Source of the DNA: Nitratiruptor sp.
GTDB lineage: Bacteria > Campylobacterota > Campylobacteria > Campylobacterales > Nitratiruptoraceae
NCBI GenBank assembly: GCA_009659925.1
Contig: PUXW01000007.1
Span: 86,795 to 150,794 of the forward strand
Direction of reading: 5' to 3'
Length of the DNA: 64,000 nt
The notes below the pieces were generated by a model. The model saw only the letters and a list, made by a program, of their open reading frames with translations. It was not told the origin of the DNA and did no database searches. Of the stretch, positions 37,828-48,314 are shown one piece after another. Position numbers and translations under genes: made by a program. Every line of letters begins with the position of its first letter. Position 1 is the stretch's first letter.

Positions 37828-38396
37828 AGACTTCCCTTGGTACTTGGCAGACCGGCCCGCTCGTCGAAACGGAGGGCCCGGCGCAGAGCGAGGGCAAGGG
37901 CTTTGAAGGTCGCTTCGGCGATGTGGTGGCGATTCTTGCCCCGGAGCTGGGTGACATGGCAGGTGATCCGGGCATTGGAGACGAAGGCCCGGAAGAACTC
38001 CTCCACCAGTTCGGCGTCGAAGGTACCGATCTTGCCATCAAGATCGACCTCGAAGAGGAGGTAGGGGCGGTTGGAGAGGTCGATGGCACAGCTAATGGCA
38101 GCCTCGTCCATCACCACCACTCCATCCCCAAAGCGCTCCCGCCCCTTGGGCGGAAAGGCTGCCTCGTGGAAGAGCTCCCCCAGGAGGATCCCCACATCTT
38201 CGACACTGTGGTGGAAGTCGACATGGAGATCCCCCTGACACCGGATGGCAAGATCCATCCGGCTGTGTTTAGCCAAGGCTTCGAGCATATGGTCGAAGAA
38301 GCCAATTCCCGTTTCAATCTCGCCCCGGCCCATCCCATCGAGGGTGAGGGCAACTTCGACCCGGGTCTCCTTGGTCTCACGACTGCGCCGGATCAT
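37824..38396 (-). CDS. hisB: Imidazoleglycerol-phosphate dehydratase
   Basis: IETGIGFFDHMLEALAKHSRMDLAIRCQGDLHVDFHHSVEDVGI. Confidence 0.96.
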   Translation of the reverse strand: MIRRSRETKETRVEVALTLDGMGRGEIETGIGFFDHMLEALAKHSRMDLAIRCQGDLHVDFHHSVEDVGILLGELFHEAAFPPKGRERFGDGVVVMDEAAISCAIDLSNRPYLLFEVDLDGKIGTFDAELVEEFFRAFVSNARITCHVTQLRGKNRHHIAEATFKALALALRRALRFDERAGLPSTKGSL

Positions 38397-39220
38397 TGGA
38401 CATCCCTGATGAGGAAGGCCCCTGGATAGCGCCCCGAGGCGATGAAGTCCCGGGCCTCCTGCTCGCTACGAAAGCCGACGAGCCAGACCCGGTAGATCGG
38501 GGCTCCTTCGTAGTCGAATTTGCGGATGATGGCCCGATAGCGCCCATCCACCAGGGCGTTTTGGCTCTTGACGTAAGCGGCCCCCCGATAGCGGCGAAAG
38601 GCCCCGATTTGAACGGCGAAATCCTTCAATATCACCTCTTTCGGGGCGGCACTCCCCTCGGTCTTGGGTAAGGTTCCAATGGTCGAGTCGAAGCCAAGAA
38701 TCTCCAGCTCCACCGGAGCCGTCCCCGTATCGAGCATGCCCAATCGCTTGGCGGCGGCATAGGAGAGATCGATGATCCGATCCTTGACGAAGGGCCCCCG
38801 ATCGTTTACCCGGACTATCACGCTCTTGCCATTGTTGAGGTTGGTCACTTTGACCATCGTGTTCATCGGGAAGGTCTTGTGGGCAGCGGTGAGCTCATAC
38901 ATATTGTAGACTTCGCCGCTACTCGTTTTCTTCCCGTGGAAGTCGGAGCCATACCAGCTGGCGACCCCCCGGAATTTGTCTCCAATGCGAACCACTGTCG
39001 GGCGATAGACGACACCATTCACCTCGTAGGGGCGCATTGTCGCCTTGGGGGCTGGCTTCTCCTCTTGCTTGGGCTGGCTCTCTTGGACGATGATGGGCTC
39101 TTCCTGGATCCCGTGTTCCTTGGGTTCATCGACGACGATCTCCTGCTTCGTGCCACACCCTCCCAGAAAGAGGGCGAAAACCAGAGCTACGATTCCTATG
39201 GCGTTAGTAGAGTACCACAA
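38393..39220 (-). CDS. rlpA: RlpA-family septal-ring lytic transglycosylase/lipoprotein with SPOR-like C-terminus
   Basis: GVASWYGSDFHGKKTSSGEVYNMYELTAAHKTFPMNTMVKVTNLNNGKSVIVRVNDRGPF. Confidence 0.92.
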   Translation of the reverse strand: MWYSTNAIGIVALVFALFLGGCGTKQEIVVDEPKEHGIQEEPIIVQESQPKQEEKPAPKATMRPYEVNGVVYRPTVVRIGDKFRGVASWYGSDFHGKKTSSGEVYNMYELTAAHKTFPMNTMVKVTNLNNGKSVIVRVNDRGPFVKDRIIDLSYAAAKRLGMLDTGTAPVELEILGFDSTIGTLPKTEGSAAPKEVILKDFAVQIGAFRRYRGAAYVKSQNALVDGRYRAIIRKFDYEGAPIYRVWLVGFRSEQEARDFIASGRYPGAFLIRDVQ

Positions 39221-40406
39221 GTTTCTCTCCTACTCGAATAAAGTTGCTCTCTTTCCCATTCCACTCTTTGAGCTTCTTGGGGTCGACGCCAAAGCGCTTG
39301 GCGATCTTCAAGATGGTATCTCCCTGACGGACCCGATAGATCCGCTTGCGTATAGGAATTTTCAGGCGCTTGCCCACCCGCAGATGGCTGGTCCGCAATC
39401 CATTGAGCCGGCGCAAATCCTTGACGGAAACCCCAAAGCGGCGGGCAATTCCATAGAGAGTATCTCCACGACGGACCTTGTAGATGGTGTGGGCGTAGCG
39501 GAATTTCCTGGCCCGCGGGGTGTAGTTCTTCTTGAACTGGGCATATTTGAAGTGGGGGATATAGAGGTGGTAACCCTTGGGATCTGGCGGAGTGTAGCCC
39601 CGGACAAGGTGGGGGTTGAGGGCCTTGAGGTAGCCGGTTTTGAGCCGGAGGGCTTGGGCCACCCGTGCGATGGACTCACCCCCTGCTACCCGGACCGGCA
39701 TGAGGTGGTAGTCTTCTCCCCGGGCCAAAACGTAGCCGATCTCCTGGCTCAGCTTGGAATCGAAGTCGTAGGAGAGCCGGGCAAGGGCTGCGATCTTATA
39801 GAGATACTCCCGACTCTCCCGGGGCAAATAGCGCTTGCGTGGATCTAAAAGGACATGGACATCGTCGGTGCCAGCCCGCTTGATGGCCCGCATGAGGGTG
39901 CCCTCTCCAGCGTTGTAGGCTAGAGCGGCCAAGTACCACTTGCCAAACATCTTATGGAGGAATTTGAGGTATTTGACGGCGGCGTTGGTGGCCTTGATAG
40001 GATCCTTGCGCTCGTCTACATAGCGATCGACCCGGAGTCCATACTTCCTAGCCGTTCCCGGCATGAACTGCCAGATACCTACCGCCGCCTTGTGGCTTCG
40101 GGCCTTGGGGCGGAAGTTGGACTCCACCATCGCCATGAAGAGGAAGACCTCAGGCACCCCCTGGGCCTCGAGGATCTTCTCCAGTTCGGGGATGAAGTAG
40201 CTCTCGATACGCTTTACATTGATGAAGGGACGATCCTTGATCCGCTTGTAGCGTTGATAGACCCGCTCGAACCGCTGGCTATGGAGGAAAGAGGGGGGCA
40301 GTTGCAAGGAGTCGGAGATGTAGTGGTCCACCTTGTAGTCATTGTAGATGCTCAAGGAGCCAAAGAGGGTGGTGAAGGGCCACAACAAAACGAGTAAAAG
40401 GCGCAA
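39204..40406 (-). CDS. MltD-like lytic transglycosylase with two LysM domains
   Basis: MAMVESNFRPKARSHKAAVGIWQFMPGTARKYGL; LysM HTIYKVRRGDTLYGIARRFGVS and RIYRVRQGDTILKIAKRFGV. Confidence 0.92.
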   Translation of the reverse strand: MRLLLVLLWPFTTLFGSLSIYNDYKVDHYISDSLQLPPSFLHSQRFERVYQRYKRIKDRPFINVKRIESYFIPELEKILEAQGVPEVFLFMAMVESNFRPKARSHKAAVGIWQFMPGTARKYGLRVDRYVDERKDPIKATNAAVKYLKFLHKMFGKWYLAALAYNAGEGTLMRAIKRAGTDDVHVLLDPRKRYLPRESREYLYKIAALARLSYDFDSKLSQEIGYVLARGEDYHLMPVRVAGGESIARVAQALRLKTGYLKALNPHLVRGYTPPDPKGYHLYIPHFKYAQFKKNYTPRARKFRYAHTIYKVRRGDTLYGIARRFGVSVKDLRRLNGLRTSHLRVGKRLKIPIRKRIYRVRQGDTILKIAKRFGVDPKKLKEWNGKESNFIRVGEKLVVLY

Positions 40407-40428
40407 AAGACCTCCTTACCGTTTTTCT

Positions 40429-41208
40429 CTAATTATAACAAAGCCGCCCAAAGAGCCTGGTAGCGTTTTGGGTGGTGATTTGGGCGAGCTCCTCCGTGGA
40501 ACGCCCGAGGATTTGGGCGATCCGCTCAAGGACATAGACCAGATAGGCCGGTTCGTTCCGCTTTCCCCGATGGGGGTGGGGGGTGAGGTAGGGGGCGTCG
40601 GTCTCAAGGAACATACGATCCAAAGGAATTTGGGGCAAGATCTCTACCAGCTTCTTGGCGTTGTGGAATGTGACCACCCCCCCGATGCCAAAGTAGAAGT
40701 TGCGTTGGGCCAGATCGAGGAGGATGGGGCTGGCGTTGTAGCAGTGCAATACCCCGCCCTGCGGTCCCCCATAGCGCTCAAGGAGCTCTTTGGCATCCCT
40801 GCTAGCCTCCCTGATGTGGACGATCAAGGGTTTGCCAGCCCTTTTGGCGATCTCGATCTGGCGGATGAAGATCTCCCGCTGTGCCTCCTTGATGGCGGCC
40901 CGCTCCCCTTGGTCCGAGGGAAGACGGTAGTAGTCGAGGCCACACTCCCCTACGGCTACACACTTGGGATGGTCCACCACCTCAAAGAGTGCCTCGTCGA
41001 ATTGCTCAATTTCGTATGGGTGGACACCGACCCCGAAGAAGATGGAAGGATAGGTCGTGGCCAACTCCATGGCCCGGCTCAAATCCTTTGGATCGGCACC
41101 TGGGATGATGTAACAATCAACTCCGGCCCTTTGGGCCCGGTGGAGGACCTCCTCCAGGTCGGCGGCAAATTTGGGATGGTCCAAGTGGGTATGGGTATCG
41201 ACGATCAC
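40429..41208 (-). CDS. tatD: TatD family hydrolase
   Basis: MIVDTHTHLDHPKF; AVGECGLDYYR; LETDAPYLTPHPHRGKRNEPAY. Confidence 0.94.
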   Translation of the reverse strand: MIVDTHTHLDHPKFAADLEEVLHRAQRAGVDCYIIPGADPKDLSRAMELATTYPSIFFGVGVHPYEIEQFDEALFEVVDHPKCVAVGECGLDYYRLPSDQGERAAIKEAQREIFIRQIEIAKRAGKPLIVHIREASRDAKELLERYGGPQGGVLHCYNASPILLDLAQRNFYFGIGGVVTFHNAKKLVEILPQIPLDRMFLETDAPYLTPHPHRGKRNEPAYLVYVLERIAQILGRSTEELAQITTQNATRLFGRLCYN

Positions 41209-42728
41209 GAAGACTCCTTCAACAACTTTTTGGCAAACTCCCGGGCCTCCCGGGTAATCTCTGGCCCGCTCACGATCCGGGCGATCTCTTCGATGCGCTC
41301 TTGACCCCGAAGCTCCTGGACGATACTGGCCGTGCCGACACGGCGTACGAGAAAGTGTTGATCGGCCTGGCTGGCCAGCTGGGCCTGGTGGCTGATGGCG
41401 AGAATCTGATAGCGTTGGGCCAGACTCTTGAGGATCTTGGCAACCGCCATCGACTCCTCGCCGCTAATGTTGGCGTCGATCTCATCGAGGATCAAGATCC
41501 CTGAGCCCCGGCCACTCGCCGCCATAAAGGCGAGGCGCAGGCGGTTGTACTCTCCTGAGCTGATTCGCTCCATGGGAACCCCCGCCAACTGGACCTCGAT
41601 CCGGTCCCCTCCCATCTTCTCAAGGGCTTTAAAGTGGCAAGTGATGGTGACAGAGGGGAGATGGAGGGGGGCCAGGTAACCATTGACCCGCTCTTGGAGT
41701 TTTTGTGCCCCTTCGAGGCGGTAGCGGTGGAGTTGATCGGCCAGCTGCCGCAGCTCTTTGTGGACTTGGGAAAGCTCCCTCTCAATGGCCCTCTCCTCAC
41801 TTCGAATCCCTTGGAGGCGGGCTAGCTCCTGGCGCTTCTCCTCCTTGGCCTGGAGGGCCCCTTCGATGGAACCATAGCGCCGCTTGAGGGAAGAGAGAGC
41901 CTCCAACCGCTCCAGGAGCTTGGCAATATCTACACTCTCAAGCTCTTGAAGCCGCTCCTCTTCTCGAGCAAAGAGCTCTCGCAACTCCTCCATCGCTTGG
42001 TTGAAGAGCTCTCCTCCATGGCCCATGAGCTCTAGAGCCTCCCCCACCGCTCCCTCGTACTCGAAGATCCCCTGAGCCCGTTGGATTGCCTCCAAGAGCC
42101 GCTCCTTGCGGGAGAGATCCCGTTTGAGATTGAGGAGCTCCTCATACTCCCCCTCCTTGGGATCGATGGCCTCGATCTTGGCAATCTCGAATTCCAGGAA
42201 CTCCCGGAGCTCCTCGTGCCTGCTTGCAAGGGCGCGCACCTGCTCCAGACGCTCCTGCAACTCCTGGATCCTGGCATAGAGCTTGTCGTAGCGCTCCCGC
42301 ACCTGCCAGTACTCGGGGATCTCAATACAACTCTCCACCAGCTGGAGGAGATTGGCACTAGAGAAGAAAGTGTGATCTTTTTGAAAGAGGTAGTGCAGAT
42401 GGGGGGCGAAGAGCTCCTTGAGGGTCCGTTTGGAGATGGTCTGGGAGTTGAGAAAGTAGCGGACCTTCTCCCGTTTGATGGCCCGGATGGAGGTGACCTC
42501 CTCCTGGAGGAAGCCAAAGGACTCCAGGCCGAAATCCCCTACCAGGTCGATCTGGCTCACCTTCGCCTGGACACTCCTGTGGCCAAAGAGGGCGAGAATC
42601 GCCTCCAGGAGAAGGCTCTTGCCCGCCCCACTTGGTCCGGTGAAGACCACGAGGGAGGGGGCGAACTCCAGCTCCACCCGCTCAAATCCCAAGTAGTCCC
42701 GGAGGAAGAGGCGCTCGATCACCCTCAT
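41205..42728 (-). CDS. recN: DNA repair protein RecN
   Basis: Walker A VFTGPSGAGKSLLLEAI; coiled coil; SSGEYNRLRLAFMAASGRGSGILILDEIDANISGEE. Confidence 0.93.
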   Translation of the reverse strand: MRVIERLFLRDYLGFERVELEFAPSLVVFTGPSGAGKSLLLEAILALFGHRSVQAKVSQIDLVGDFGLESFGFLQEEVTSIRAIKREKVRYFLNSQTISKRTLKELFAPHLHYLFQKDHTFFSSANLLQLVESCIEIPEYWQVRERYDKLYARIQELQERLEQVRALASRHEELREFLEFEIAKIEAIDPKEGEYEELLNLKRDLSRKERLLEAIQRAQGIFEYEGAVGEALELMGHGGELFNQAMEELRELFAREEERLQELESVDIAKLLERLEALSSLKRRYGSIEGALQAKEEKRQELARLQGIRSEERAIERELSQVHKELRQLADQLHRYRLEGAQKLQERVNGYLAPLHLPSVTITCHFKALEKMGGDRIEVQLAGVPMERISSGEYNRLRLAFMAASGRGSGILILDEIDANISGEESMAVAKILKSLAQRYQILAISHQAQLASQADQHFLVRRVGTASIVQELRGQERIEEIARIVSGPEITREAREFAKKLLKESS

Positions 42729-43594
42729 CGTCCCCAGTTGAGCTTTTCCCGTAGGACATCGAAGTAGTTCCGCTCCTTGCGGTGGATCAAACGGGCTCCG
42801 ATGGGAGCCTTTTTGATCTGGATCGTATCCCCCGCCTCAAACTCGTACATATCCTGTCCATCGACGATGACGAGGGCCGATTTGGAGTTGGTCTGGATCT
42901 GCAGCTCAAACTCCCCAGGTAGGACTAAGGGGCGCTGGGTCAAGGAGTGGGGGCAGATGGGGGTGAAGATGAAGGCGTTGGTGAGGGGATAGACGACGGG
43001 ACCTCCGGCCGAGAGGTTGTAGGCAGTGGAGCCGGTCGGGGTAGAGACGATGAGGCCATCGCCGTAGTAGCTGTTGATGAGGGTCCCATCCCCCCCGTTG
43101 CGCACATCCAGCTGGACCATCTTGGAGACGACCGGGCGGCTGAAGACCACATCGTTGAAGGCGACGATATGGTCCCGCTTCCCGAGGATGGAAAGTTCGA
43201 TCATCATCCGCTCATCGATGCGAAACTCGTCTCGCTTGAGCCGCTTGAGGAAGCGGGGCAAATCGTCGGGATGAATATCGGTGAGAAAGCCCAGGCGCCC
43301 CACGTTGATCCCCAATACTGGTTTGTGGTACTCGTAGCTGCGCCGTACCAAACTGATGAGGGTCCCATCTCCTCCTACCGAGATCAAGATGTCGCTCTCC
43401 TGACACATCCGATCGAAGGGGACCCCCCGTTCCTGGATCATCTGGGCACTGGCAAGATCCAGCAGTGGGGTGATTCCCTCCTTGAGTAGGATCCGCTCCA
43501 TCCGTTTGTAGAGCTCTTTGAGCTCCGGTGCCTCGGGTTTGAGGACGACCCCAGCGCGTTCGATCTCCATCGCCCCTCTTTGGATTTTTGCCAT
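42725..43594 (-). CDS. nadK: NAD kinase
   Basis: ILISVGGDGTLISLVRR; GDGLIVSTPTGSTAYNLSAGGPVV. Confidence 0.94.
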   Translation of the reverse strand: MAKIQRGAMEIERAGVVLKPEAPELKELYKRMERILLKEGITPLLDLASAQMIQERGVPFDRMCQESDILISVGGDGTLISLVRRSYEYHKPVLGINVGRLGFLTDIHPDDLPRFLKRLKRDEFRIDERMMIELSILGKRDHIVAFNDVVFSRPVVSKMVQLDVRNGGDGTLINSYYGDGLIVSTPTGSTAYNLSAGGPVVYPLTNAFIFTPICPHSLTQRPLVLPGEFELQIQTNSKSALVIVDGQDMYEFEAGDTIQIKKAPIGARLIHRKERNYFDVLREKLNWGR

Positions 43595-43638
43595 ATTCTA
43601 GCATATCGACTTTTTAAAGTGTTTAAAGGATTCTTTTG

Positions 43639-43644
43639 TATAAT
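43639..43644 (+). promoter_or_regulatory. Putative -10 of the aspS promoter
   Basis: TTTTGTATAATTGG in the nadK/aspS divergent gap, 24 nt before the TTG start. Confidence 0.55.
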
Positions 43645-43668
43645 TGGCGCTAAAAAAAGGACAAGCAT

Positions 43669-45426
43669 TTGAGGACCCACTACTGCGCGCATTTGAGCGA
43701 AAAGGATGTGGATCGGGAGGTAGTCCTGGCCGGCTGGGCCAACAGCTACCGGGACCATGGCGGCGTTATCTTCATCGATTTACGGGATCGTAGCGGAATC
43801 GTCCAACTTGTATGCGATCCAGCCATTAGCCCCAAGGCCCACGAAGTTGCCGAACGGGTTCGGGACGAGTATGTCCTCATCGCCAAAGGGCGGGTGCGGC
43901 TTCGGGGAGAGGGGTTGGAAAACCCGCGCCTTGCCACGGGAAAGATCGAAGTAGTGGTAGAAGAGTTGACCATCGAAAACGAGAGCGATCCCTTGCCCTT
44001 TACCATCGGTGACGACCAAGTCGGGGAGGAGATCCGCCTCAAGTACCGCTACCTCGATCTGCGCACCAAACGGGCTCTAGAGACCTTCACCCTCCGCTCC
44101 AAGGCGGCTATGGCCGCCCGGAACTACCTGGATCGCCAAGGGTTCATTGAGGTTGAAACCCCGATCCTCACCAAGTCGACTCCAGAGGGAGCGAGGGACT
44201 ACTTGGTTCCAAGCCGCCTCTATCCGGGCCACTTCTACGCCCTCCCCCAATCCCCCCAGCTCTTCAAGCAGCTCCTCATGGTGGCCGGTTTCGATCGCTA
44301 CTTCCAGATTGCCCGCTGCTTTCGAGACGAAGATCTTCGGGCCGATCGGCAACCGGAGTTCACCCAGATCGATGTGGAGATGAGCTTTTGCACCCAGGAT
44401 GAGGTGATGGAGGTCGCCGAAGGGCTCATCCAGGCCATCTTCGCTGAAGCAGGGATCGAGGTTCCAACCCCTATCCGCCGTCTCCCCTACAAGGAGGCGA
44501 TGGAGCGTTACGGAAGCGACAAGCCGGATCTGCGCTATGGGTTGGAGCTGGTGGATGTGATCGATCTCTTTGCCAACACCCAGCTCAAGGTCTTCCGGGA
44601 GATTGCCCAGTTTCGAAAGCTCAACCGGATCAAGGCCCTCCCGGTCCCTGGCGGTTCCAAACTGACCCGCAAGGAGATCGACGCCTTGACCGAATTTGTA
44701 GCCAAGTTTGGCGCCAAGGGGCTTGCCTGGGTCAAGGTCAAGGAGGATGGGGAGCTCCAGGGGCCCATCGTCAAATTCCTCTCCCAGGAGGAAAAAGAGG
44801 GACTTATCCAGCGCACAGGTGTGGGACCGGGGGATCTCATCTTCTTCGGGGCCGGTCCTAAAGGGGTCGTGCTGGAATACATGGGGCGACTCCGCCAGGA
44901 GGTGGCCAAGTTGATGGGGCTCATCGACCAGGGGCGCTACGAGTTCGTCTGGATCGTCGATTTTCCCATGTTCGAGATCGAGGAGGGAGAGGTCAAGATC
45001 AAGGCCCTCCACCACCCCTTCACCATGCCCAAGAATATCGACACCGAAGAGATCGAGGAGATGATCAGTGAGGCCTATGATATCGTCGTCAACGGGGTCG
45101 AACTTGGTGGGGGGAGCATCCGTATCCACAAGGCTTCGATCCAACAGAAGATCTTTGAGATTTTAGGGATCTCTGAGCAGGAGGCTCAGGAGAAGTTTGG
45201 CTTTCTCCTAGAGGCCTTGCGCTTTGGAGCACCGCCCCATGGAGGTTTTGCCATCGGTTTCGATCGCCTCATCATGCTCTTGACCGGACAAGAGAGCATC
45301 CGGGATGTCATCGCCTTCCCCAAGACCCAAAAGGCCCAGTGTCTCTTGACCCAGGCCCCCAGCCCAGTGGAGCCCCAACAGCTTCGGGAACTTCACCTGC
45401 GTATCCGTGAACCCAAGCGGGGATGA
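43669..45426 (+). CDS. aspS: Aspartyl-tRNA synthetase
   Basis: TTG start; [31 protein letters not shown]; class II motifs. Confidence 0.95.
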   Translation: MRTHYCAHLSEKDVDREVVLAGWANSYRDHGGVIFIDLRDRSGIVQLVCDPAISPKAHEVAERVRDEYVLIAKGRVRLRGEGLENPRLATGKIEVVVEELTIENESDPLPFTIGDDQVGEEIRLKYRYLDLRTKRALETFTLRSKAAMAARNYLDRQGFIEVETPILTKSTPEGARDYLVPSRLYPGHFYALPQSPQLFKQLLMVAGFDRYFQIARCFRDEDLRADRQPEFTQIDVEMSFCTQDEVMEVAEGLIQAIFAEAGIEVPTPIRRLPYKEAMERYGSDKPDLRYGLELVDVIDLFANTQLKVFREIAQFRKLNRIKALPVPGGSKLTRKEIDALTEFVAKFGAKGLAWVKVKEDGELQGPIVKFLSQEEKEGLIQRTGVGPGDLIFFGAGPKGVVLEYMGRLRQEVAKLMGLIDQGRYEFVWIVDFPMFEIEEGEVKIKALHHPFTMPKNIDTEEIEEMISEAYDIVVNGVELGGGSIRIHKASIQQKIFEILGISEQEAQEKFGFLLEALRFGAPPHGGFAIGFDRLIMLLTGQESIRDVIAFPKTQKAQCLLTQAPSPVEPQQLRELHLRIREPKRG

Positions 45427-45647
45427 AGCTGAGCGAAGCGAAGGTGGGAGACCTCGTACGTATTCGTGCCTTCGACGGGGAGGACCGCCTCCTGGAAGAG
45501 CGGCTCCGGGCCCTGGGTATTGGTCGTGGAGCGGTGGTGGAGGTGGTCCAAAAGAGCCTCCTTGGGCCCATCACTGTCGAGATCGATGGATCCAAGGTCG
45601 CCTTGTGTCGAGGCCAAGCGAAGCGGATCGATGTCGAAAAACTCTAA
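45423..45647 (+). CDS. Second, standalone FeoA-domain protein
   Basis: [71 protein letters not shown]. Confidence 0.85.
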   Translation: MKLSEAKVGDLVRIRAFDGEDRLLEERLRALGIGRGAVVEVVQKSLLGPITVEIDGSKVALCRGQAKRIDVEKL

Positions 45648-45657
45648 AGGAGCTACA

Positions 45658-46233
45658 ATGAAACGACTCTTCCTCATCATCGGTGCCCCAGGGAGCGGAA
45701 AGACAACAGACGCCCAGCGGATCGCCCAGAAGTACCCGGAGCGGGTGGTCCACTATTCGACCGGAGAGCTCCTCCGAGCCCAGGTGGAACGGGGCACGAA
45801 GCTGGGAGAGACAATTGCAAGCTATGTGGATCGGGGGGCCCTCGTTCCCTTGGAGATTGTGATGGATACCATCGAAGAGGCCATCAAGGAGAGTGACAAG
45901 GAGATCGTCCTCATCGATGGATTTCCCCGGAGCGTCCAACAGATGGAGGCTCTCGATCGCATGCTCCAAGCCAACCCCCAAATCGCTTTGGAGAAGGTGG
46001 TCGAGATCGTCGTCTCCCCTAAGACTGCCAAGGAGCGGGTCTTGGGACGGGGACGGGGGGCCGATGACAACGAGGAGGTCTTCCACAATCGAATGCAGGT
46101 CTACCTCGAACCGCTCCCCCAGATTGAGGCCTTCTACCAGGAGCGGGGACATCTGGCCAAGGTCGATGGGGAGCGCTCCATCGAGGAGATCGTCCAGGAC
46201 ATTGAGAAGCTTATCTTCCACCAGCAGCAATGA
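45658..46233 (+). CDS. adk: Adenylate kinase
   Basis: MKRLFLIIGAPGSGKTTDAQRIAQKYPERVVHYSTGELLRAQVERGTKLGETI. Confidence 0.93.
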   Translation: MKRLFLIIGAPGSGKTTDAQRIAQKYPERVVHYSTGELLRAQVERGTKLGETIASYVDRGALVPLEIVMDTIEEAIKESDKEIVLIDGFPRSVQQMEALDRMLQANPQIALEKVVEIVVSPKTAKERVLGRGRGADDNEEVFHNRMQVYLEPLPQIEAFYQERGHLAKVDGERSIEEIVQDIEKLIFHQQQ

Positions 46234-46964
46234 ATTGCTACCAGGTCATCATCGGTACGGAGATCCTCAACGGACGCCGCAACGATAGCCACTTCCCCTT
46301 TTTGCGGGATCAGCTCCTCCGCTACGGCCACCGCTTCAAGGGCTCTTTTATCGTCGAAGATGATCCCAAACTCATGGAAGAGCTCTTCCATCTGGTCAAA
46401 TCCGATCCCCAGGGGGTCCTCTTTAGCTTCGGGGGGATTGGAGCAACACCGGATGATTACACGAGGGAGGTAGCGGCCAAGGTCTTCGGAGATGGGAAGC
46501 TCTACGAACACCAAGGGGCCAAGGAGCTCATCGTCCAGCGCTTTGGCGCCCAAGCCTTTCCCTATCGTATCGAGATGGCTCGCCTCCCCAAGGGAGCCCA
46601 GCTCCTTCCTAATCCGGTCAACCAAGTTCCTGGCTTCTTCCTCCAGGGGCGCTACTTCTTCATGCCCGGTTTTCCCCAGATGGCCCACCCGATGGTCCGC
46701 TACGCCTTGGAGAAGATCCTCCCTCGAGGCCAGAGCAAACCCCGTTATACCATCTGTGTCAAAGCCAGTGAGAACGACTTAATGGATCTCATGCGCCAGA
46801 TCCCTCCAGAGGTGGAGCTCTCGAGCCTCCCCATAATTCAAGATGGGCGCTACTACGATGTAATCTCCATGAGTGGAGAGGGTGCCAAGGAGTGGATGGA
46901 CTTTTTTACCCGAGAACTGCGCAAGCGCCAGATCCAATACCGAGAGGGGGAGGAATGCTCCTAG
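46230..46964 (+). CDS. CinA-like/MoaB-type molybdopterin-binding domain protein
   Basis: VIIGTEILNGRRNDSHFPFLRDQLLRYGH...VLFSFGGIGATPDDYTREVAAKVF. Confidence 0.85.
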   Translation: MNCYQVIIGTEILNGRRNDSHFPFLRDQLLRYGHRFKGSFIVEDDPKLMEELFHLVKSDPQGVLFSFGGIGATPDDYTREVAAKVFGDGKLYEHQGAKELIVQRFGAQAFPYRIEMARLPKGAQLLPNPVNQVPGFFLQGRYFFMPGFPQMAHPMVRYALEKILPRGQSKPRYTICVKASENDLMDLMRQIPPEVELSSLPIIQDGRYYDVISMSGEGAKEWMDFFTRELRKRQIQYREGEECS

Positions 46965-47230
46965 TCAACGCCCTCCTGGAACTCGACCTCCCCCTATCCC
47001 ACTCCCTCAAGGGGCGGCGCAAAATCCTCAACGCCTTGAAAGAGCGCCTCCAAAAGCGCAACCTCTCGATTCTCGATCTAAGTTCCGACTATCCCAAGGA
47101 GGCGACCTTGGCCATATGCTTTCTCGCCTTGAGCGAGCCGGAGGCTCTCAAGAAGCTTCAGGGCATCGAACGGGAGGTCGAGCGGCTCTTCCCTGAGCTG
47201 GACTACTCCCTCTCCTATGAACTACTTTGA
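46955..47230 (+). CDS. DUF503-like small protein
   Basis: LLVNALLELDLPLSHSLKGRRKILNALKERLQKRNLSILDLSSDYPKEATLAICFLAL. Confidence 0.6.
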   Translation: MLLVNALLELDLPLSHSLKGRRKILNALKERLQKRNLSILDLSSDYPKEATLAICFLALSEPEALKKLQGIEREVERLFPELDYSLSYELL

Positions 47231-47243
47231 AAAGGAGATTCCC

Positions 47244-47780
47244 ATGGCCCATATCCCCCTGCCCCAACTGGAAGAGATGAGCCCTCCCATCCAGGAGAAG
47301 GCCAAAGCCATTCTGGAAAAGAGTGGGCAACTTGGGGAGATCTTCCGCCTTCTGGCCATCGATGAGAATATCTACAATACCACCGATGTGATGGTGCAAA
47401 ACTACCTCCTCAAGCAGACCCATCTCCCCTACTTCACCAAGGAGGCCATCGCCCTCCTCGTTTCCAAGGAGAACAGCTGCTCCATGTGTGTCGACGTACA
47501 CAAGAAGATAGCCAAGATGCTTGGCCTCACCCAAGAGCAAATTGACCAGATCCTCCAGGGAGTCGAGGCCATCGAGACCGACGAGGCCACCAAGGCCCTC
47601 CTGCGCTTTTGTGTTCGAGCCAGCCGCAAGGACAACTATAAGATCACCAAAGAGGAGATCGACGCCTTGAAAGCCTTAGGCTGGCGGGACCAAGAGATCC
47701 TGGAGGCGGTGGCCATCACCGGCTATTTCAACTACATCAACACCCTTTCCAATGTCTTCGGATTGGGCAACGAAGCTTAA
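47244..47780 (+). CDS. Carboxymuconolactone decarboxylase/AhpD-like protein
   Basis: ENSCSMCVDVHKKIAKMLGLTQEQI (CxxC...H); SD AAAGGAG before ATG 47244. Confidence 0.85.
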   Translation: MAHIPLPQLEEMSPPIQEKAKAILEKSGQLGEIFRLLAIDENIYNTTDVMVQNYLLKQTHLPYFTKEAIALLVSKENSCSMCVDVHKKIAKMLGLTQEQIDQILQGVEAIETDEATKALLRFCVRASRKDNYKITKEEIDALKALGWRDQEILEAVAITGYFNYINTLSNVFGLGNEA

Positions 47781-47793
47781 AAGGAGGTTGAAA

Positions 47794-48312
47794 ATGGATT
47801 TGCGTACAATCGGACCAGGCAAAAATCCCGATCAGGTCCACGCCCTCATCGAAATCGCCTATGGCTCCAACATCAAGTATGAGCTGGACAAGGAGAGCGG
47901 TGCCCTTTGGGTCGACCGGGTGCTCTATAGCGCCATGTTCTATCCAGCCAATTATGGCTTCGTCCCTGGAACCCTGGCGGCAGATGGGGATCCAGCCGAT
48001 ATTCTAGTTCTCACCGATTACCCCCTCCAACCAGGGAGCCTGATCAAGAGCCGTCTCATTGGGGTCTTGATGATGGAGGATGAGAGCGGTTTGGATGAGA
48101 AGTTGTTGGCCGTCCCCACTACCAAGATCGATCCAACCTATGGACCCATCAATGATATCGAGGATCTGCCCCCCCACACCCTCAATCGGATCAAGAACTT
48201 TTTCGAGACCTACAAGATGCTTGAGCCCAATAAGTGGGTCAAGGTTCGAGAGTACCGGGGCAGGGCGGAGGCCGAAAAGATCTTGGCTGAAGCGATCGCC
48301 AACTTCAAGTAG
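47794..48312 (+). CDS. ppa: Inorganic pyrophosphatase
   Basis: NIKYELDKESGALWVDRVLYSAMFYPANYGFVPGTLAADGDPADILVLTDYPLQPGS. Confidence 0.96.
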   Translation: MDLRTIGPGKNPDQVHALIEIAYGSNIKYELDKESGALWVDRVLYSAMFYPANYGFVPGTLAADGDPADILVLTDYPLQPGSLIKSRLIGVLMMEDESGLDEKLLAVPTTKIDPTYGPINDIEDLPPHTLNRIKNFFETYKMLEPNKWVKVREYRGRAEAEKILAEAIANFK

Positions 48313-48314
48313 GC

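Noticed and set aside
44077-45144. 355-aa minus-strand ORF
   Set aside because: Antisense to aspS; composition artefact.
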